This document shows, one piece after another, positions 61,037 through 64,000 of a stretch of DNA of 64,000 bases. Source of the stretch: VRUE01 sp963753245 (GTDB lineage Bacteria > Actinomycetota > Thermoleophilia > Solirubrobacterales > 70-9). The notes under the pieces were generated by a model. That model did no database searches. It had not been told where the DNA came from and saw nothing but the letters and a program-made list of their open reading frames with translations. The stretch is from positions 372,001 to 436,000 of the forward strand of contig CAVWBK010000002.1 in NCBI GenBank assembly GCA_963753245.1. The letters are read 5' to 3'. How positions within the stretch are numbered: the first letter of the stretch is position 1; each line of letters opens with the position of its first letter. The position numbers were made by a program, and so were the translations under genes.

Positions 61037-62119
61037 ATGCCATCAGCCAAACAACAAAGTAACGGGAAGGCTAAGGAAAATGCCGTGCGCGACAAGGGCG
61101 CGGGTAAGCCTGCTCCCGGTGCCCGACTGGCGGCCGCCTTTGAGGCTGTGGAGCACTTTCCGGTCCTCTTTGAGTCCCAGGCAAGGGTGATGCAGGCTGC
61201 CACCGCAGAGACCGCCAGAGTGGGCGAGCTGGTCGAAGTGGTCGAATCCGATGTCGCCCTGACGATCGCGGTTCTGCGCGCTGCAAACCGTGGCGGCGCG
61301 CTACCCGGAGGTGCCGCGAGCGTCCCCGAGGCGGTCGATGTCCTCAAGCCATCGGGGGTGCTGGCGATCGCCGGAACCGCCAGTGTCTTTGACTTCTTCG
61401 AGGTCAACGGCGCGCGGGATCTACAGCCTGAGCGCTTCCGGGTCCATGCCCTGGCCACCCAGCATGCCGCGGGGGTGATCGGGCGCTCGGTCGGCTGGCC
61501 CGATCGCGATGAGCTCGCCGTCGCCTCACTTCTGCACGACGTCGGTCGCCTCGTCATCCATAGCCTGCACCCGGGTCGGCGCCCCTTCTTTGACGCCGTG
61601 GGCCGCACGCCCGACCAGCGCATCCGCCAGGAACGCGATGAGCTCGGCATCGACCATGCGCTCGTCGGCGGCGTTCTGGCGCGGCGCTGGAACGTGCCGC
61701 AGCGGATCGCCGTGGCGATCGAGCGCCACCACGCCGAAGACGCCGAGGGATTGGCCGGGATGGTCGCACTCGCCGACATGGTCGCCCACTATTCCCAGGG
61801 TGAGGCAGTCGCTCCGGATAGATTTCGGGCCACCGCCAAGCGCACCGGACTTGACCCCGACGGCCTGCGCCAGCTCCTCTACGAGTTTCCCTACCCGCGC
61901 CAGAACGGCGCCCGGATCAGCGAGCCGTGTCCGCTCTCAGCACGCGAGCTCGACGTCTTGCGCCATCTCTCCGAGGGCATGGTCTACAAGCAGATCGCCG
62001 GCGAAATGCAGCTCTCGGTCTCGACGATCCGCACCCATCTTCATAACGTCTACGGCAAGATCGGCGCCGTCGATCGCGCCCAGGCCGTGCTCACGGCCCG
62101 CGACAGAGGCTGGATCTGA
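61037..62119 (+). CDS. HDOD/HD signalling domain fused to LuxR HTH
   Basis: 360 residues. A basic N-terminal tail precedes an HDOD domain (VLFESQARVMQAA, LTIAVLRAANRGG, ASLLHDVGRLVIHSL with its HD pair, then ALVGGVLARRWNVPQRIAVA). A LuxR HTH (about residues 297-360) follows: PLSARELDVLRHLSEGMVYK, SVSTIRTHLHNVYGKIGAV. HDOD modules sense nucleotide or stress signals and often lack catalysis; here it would steer DNA binding directly. It converges with 12 bases on the NarL-like gene. Confidence 0.88.
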   Translation: MPSAKQQSNGKAKENAVRDKGAGKPAPGARLAAAFEAVEHFPVLFESQARVMQAATAETARVGELVEVVESDVALTIAVLRAANRGGALPGGAASVPEAVDVLKPSGVLAIAGTASVFDFFEVNGARDLQPERFRVHALATQHAAGVIGRSVGWPDRDELAVASLLHDVGRLVIHSLHPGRRPFFDAVGRTPDQRIRQERDELGIDHALVGGVLARRWNVPQRIAVAIERHHAEDAEGLAGMVALADMVAHYSQGEAVAPDRFRATAKRTGLDPDGLRQLLYEFPYPRQNGARISEPCPLSARELDVLRHLSEGMVYKQIAGEMQLSVSTIRTHLHNVYGKIGAVDRAQAVLTARDRGWI

Positions 62120-62130
62120 GCTCCTGGGCG

Positions 62131-62766
62131 CTACTCGATCAGTGACTCGCGCAAGCCGATTGCCACCGCGTGGGTCCGGTTGCGGGCACCGAGGCGAGCG
62201 ATCACATTCTTGGTGTGGGTCTTCACCGTTTCTTCGCTGAGTCCGAGTTCGCGAGCGGCCACCGTGGTCGATTCGCCATTGGCAAGCAACTGCAGGATCT
62301 CGCGTTGGCGCCGGGTGAGCTTGCCGCGGCTGCCGGGTGGCGGCACGGCGGGGTCGACGAAACTCTCCTGGGCGAGGGCAGCGCGTACGGCGCGCTCGAG
62401 CTGATCGGCGCCGGCGGTGCGCGCAACGAAGGCGCTAGCACCGGCCTGCAGGGCGCTGTTGGCGAGGTGTCGCTCGGCGCGCTCGCCGTGAGCGACGATT
62501 CCGAGCGCCGGTTCGGCTTTGCGCAATGCGCGGATGGTCTCGTTGCCGCCCAGCGCCGGGCCGGCGTCCTCACTGGGCCGGCGCATATCAACAATCGCGA
62601 CGTCAAAGTTGCCAACGTCACGGACCAGCTCGACAGCCTCGGCGCGAGTGGCCAGTTCTTCGACCTCAAAGTCGTCTTGGAGCGCTTTGCGCACCCCGAG
62701 TCGCACGAGCGGGTGCCCGTCGATGACTAGACAATGTGGGCGCTCGCTCAGTGGGGGTCCGATCAA
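62131..62766 (-). CDS. NarL-like regulator with degenerate receiver
   Basis: About 211 residues from a TTG at 62766. An earlier ATG at 62877 gives 248, but would overlap the Rrf2 start. The receiver keeps a phosphorylatable Asp in VAIVDMRRPSED, but the acidic pair is VIDGHP instead of VDDHP, the switch Thr is missing (GIVAHGER), and the conserved Lys of LLKDA is Arg in FVARTAG. A LuxR HTH follows (LTRRQREILQLLANGESTTV, SEETVKTHTKNVIARLGA). It is likely controlled without classical phosphorylation, perhaps by a ligand or an unusual kinase. No partner kinase is adjacent. Confidence 0.85.
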   Translation of the reverse strand: MIGPPLSERPHCLVIDGHPLVRLGVRKALQDDFEVEELATRAEAVELVRDVGNFDVAIVDMRRPSEDAGPALGGNETIRALRKAEPALGIVAHGERAERHLANSALQAGASAFVARTAGADQLERAVRAALAQESFVDPAVPPPGSRGKLTRRQREILQLLANGESTTVAARELGLSEETVKTHTKNVIARLGARNRTHAVAIGLRESLIE

Positions 62767-62863
62767 GTCGCGGTTGGAGGCATTCGCGGCACCGGCGGGA
62801 AAACCGGCACCGCGGATCGATCCTAACCGAGCCGGGTCCGTGAGGTGCGGTAGAAATGTTGGG

Positions 62864-63262
62864 GTGATCTCGATCACCTCGAAGTCGCGCTACGCGGTGG
62901 TGGCCATGGCCGAGCTTGCCCGCTCGGGCGATCGCCCAGTCCCAATCAAGGAGCTCGCGGAGCGCCGCAAAATCCCTGAGCAGTTTCTCGAGCAGCTCTT
63001 TTCGACCCTGCGCCGAGCTGGGCTTCTGACCAGTCACCGGGGGATGAAAGGCGGCTACACACTCTCGCGGCCAGCCGAAGAGATCACGGTGCTCGAGGTG
63101 GTCCAGGCGCTCGATGGCAAGGTAGGCCAAGAAGCCGATGAGGCCGGCGGGATCTGGGGCGAGGGCGTCAGCGCCCTGCGCAAGGTCTTCGGGCAGACCA
63201 CGATCGCCGAAGTGGCCCGCCGCGAGGCCGCCGAGGCGGGCTCGGGGATGTATTTCATCTGA
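62864..63262 (+). CDS. Rrf2-family regulator without cysteines
   Basis: 132 residues from the GTG at 62864 with the Rrf2 winged helix: SITSKSRYAVVAMAELA, IKELAERRKIPEQFLEQLFS, RRAGLLTSHRGMKGGYTLSR. It has no Cys, so it cannot hold the three-Cys iron-sulfur cluster of IscR; CymR-like or other ligand control is likelier. No suf, isc or cysK genes lie nearby in the window. It is divergent from the NarL-like gene. Confidence 0.92.
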   Translation: MISITSKSRYAVVAMAELARSGDRPVPIKELAERRKIPEQFLEQLFSTLRRAGLLTSHRGMKGGYTLSRPAEEITVLEVVQALDGKVGQEADEAGGIWGEGVSALRKVFGQTTIAEVARREAAEAGSGMYFI

Positions 63263-63295
63263 GGCGCAGGGTCAGAGCGTCTACCTTGACTGTCG

Positions 63296-63466
63296 ATGTC
63301 CCCGTTCCGACAGTCCGACCCGCCGCTTCTGGAGGTTCTCGCGCTCGTCTTTCTCGCGGCGGTGATCTGGTACATCTTCTTCGGCATCCCACTGGCCATG
63401 TTGATCGGCCTTCTGTTCCTCTCGGTAGGCGCCAAGCTCGCATACAGCTGGCGCAGGCGTCCTTAG
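63296..63466 (+). CDS. Small two-helix membrane protein
   Basis: 56 residues: MSPFRQSDPP, then a helix (LEVLALVFLAAVIWYIFFG) and a second one (IPLAMLIGLLFLSVGAKLAY) ending in WRRRP. It starts 33 bases after the Rrf2 stop on the same strand. Function unknown. Confidence 0.65.
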   Translation: MSPFRQSDPPLLEVLALVFLAAVIWYIFFGIPLAMLIGLLFLSVGAKLAYSWRRRP

Positions 63467-63632
63467 GGCTGGCTTGGGCCAGGCCCTGGGGTGGTGTCCC
63501 CCATGCGGGGATGCGCCAAGCAAGGCAGCGGCGGGGCCGGTCTGCTCTCGCCAGATCCGCTCGAAGCCGCCCGTCTGTCGGCCAGCGGCGAAGAGGGCTT
63601 GGCGATAGCCGAACAGCACGTCATCCTTGGTC
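63467..63632 (-). mobile_element. Possible IS481-type transposase N-terminal remnant
   Basis: A ribosome site (AGAGGAG) and an ATG at 63632 open MTKDDVLFGYRQALFAAG, the start typical of an IS481-family DDE transposase or its helix-turn-helix protein. The match ends within about 20 residues, then frames shift. A short dead end of an insertion; I see no inverted repeats. Confidence 0.35.
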
Positions 63633-63691
63633 ATGCGACTCCTCTTTCTGAACTTCATTGGCGTGAAGGCAGGAGCCTGAGTCGCAGCGCG

Positions 63692-63725
63692 GACAGCCCC
63701 CGACCCAGCTGGGTCGGGGGCTGTC
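63692..63725. terminator. 34-base perfect palindrome
   Basis: GACAGCCCCCGACCC, an AGCT centre, then the exact reverse complement: a 15-bp stem with a tetraloop, or 17 bp of palindromic DNA. It could end transcription from either side. No T run follows. Confidence 0.6.
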
Positions 63726-63971
63726 TCGCTTGAAGAGCTATCGATCTCCCGGGAAGTGTCGGGAGAACTTGGAGTCAGCGCACGTTAGATCGCACTTGTC
63801 TCTATCGCCCTATGCACCGGATTTCTCCACCTGAGGGGCAGCGGCTCAAAGCGAGCAGACGGCGGGTCTGGGCAGAGGCACCGTAGGCGAGTGATACGGA
63901 GCTCGCCTGTGGGGAGGGTCTGACCCGCGGTATACGGTTGCCCAACGCCCCGCAAGCCCAGAGGAGAGGCC

Positions 63972-64000
63972 ATGTTGGAGAAACTCAATCCCCGTCGCTC
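63972..64000 (+). CDS. Start of a gene cut by the window edge
   Basis: An AGAGGAGAGG site followed by an ATG at 63972 opening MLEKLNPRR. The strong ribosome site makes a gene start likely, but ten codons are too few to identify it. Confidence 0.5.

Larger units (their letters stand above)
63467..63971. other. Intergenic region with transposase remnant and palindrome
   Basis: No intact gene. It carries the IS481-like fragment (63467-63632) and a 34-base palindrome (63692-63725). Downstream of the palindrome nothing is recognisable until the ATG at 63972. Confidence 0.5.

Noticed and set aside
63785..63988. 67-codon minus-strand frame at the right edge
   Set aside because: It overlaps the promoter and start region of the gene at 63972 and has no family-like sequence.
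1..64000. CRISPR arrays, prophage, intact insertion sequences, rRNA genes
   Set aside because: None found: no regularly spaced repeats, no integrase, capsid or complete transposase, and no rRNA sequence. The 'holin-like' domain is fused to an enzyme and is not phage evidence.

Overview
The window is high-GC, densely packed bacterial DNA. It most likely comes from an actinobacterium of the class Thermoleophilia, near Solirubrobacter, Conexibacter or Patulibacter. That placement is inferred from recognised family types, not from a search. The clues are secreted proteins with an N-terminal hydrophobic segment followed by 'KNSVGTKQLKNNAV'-type runs, RTX proteins carrying Sec signals, paired DUF7144, SHOCT and GAP membrane proteins, winged LuxR-type regulators, and tRNAs without an encoded CCA.

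Left half (1-36 kb) is accessory. It runs: glutamate decarboxylase with a two-component system in one apparent operon (1-3.1 kb); a frameshifted EthA-like Baeyer-Villiger monooxygenase and small secreted or regulatory proteins (3.5-9.3 kb), including an SDR pseudogene and an RTX protein; a 970-base gene-poor gap holding a GEMM-I (cyclic-di-GMP type) riboswitch with no intact gene behind it; tRNA-Cys; small membrane proteins; a metallo-beta-lactamase-fold hydrolase overlapping antisense with a holin-like/phosphodiesterase fusion that is coupled to a SulP transporter; a lipid-kinase-family protein; a large RTX protein; a DUF2252 gene broken by one base; a run of DUF1269, SHOCT, DUF7144, GAP and DUF6325 proteins ending in a MalT-like LuxR regulator (22.7-29.6 kb); then DUF1801, GNAT, Usp, tRNA-Val, a collagen-like protein, a VOC/AraC pair and a large membrane protein broken at a G7 tract.

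Right half (36-63 kb) is core. It runs thrS, infC, (wecB on the other strand), rpmI, rplT, a SpoU rRNA methyltransferase, pheS, pheT, argC, argJ, argB, argD, two unknown proteins, argG, a small membrane protein, a secreted coiled-coil/transglycosylase-like protein, dnaE, a Cys-rich protein, an acyl-CoA dehydrogenase, nfo (endonuclease IV) and gltX. It ends with an HDOD-LuxR fusion, a NarL-like protein with a degenerate receiver, and an Rrf2 regulator without cysteines. The translation and arginine genes overlap at start/stop codons and probably form long transcripts.

A notable global pattern is reading-frame damage. I find seven broken or truncated genes and one in-frame duplication, all between 3.5 and 34.6 kb, and none in about 27 kb of core coding sequence to the right. 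This argues for real decay, strain variation or relaxed selection in the accessory half, although single-base sequencing errors cannot be excluded for the individual one-base cases.
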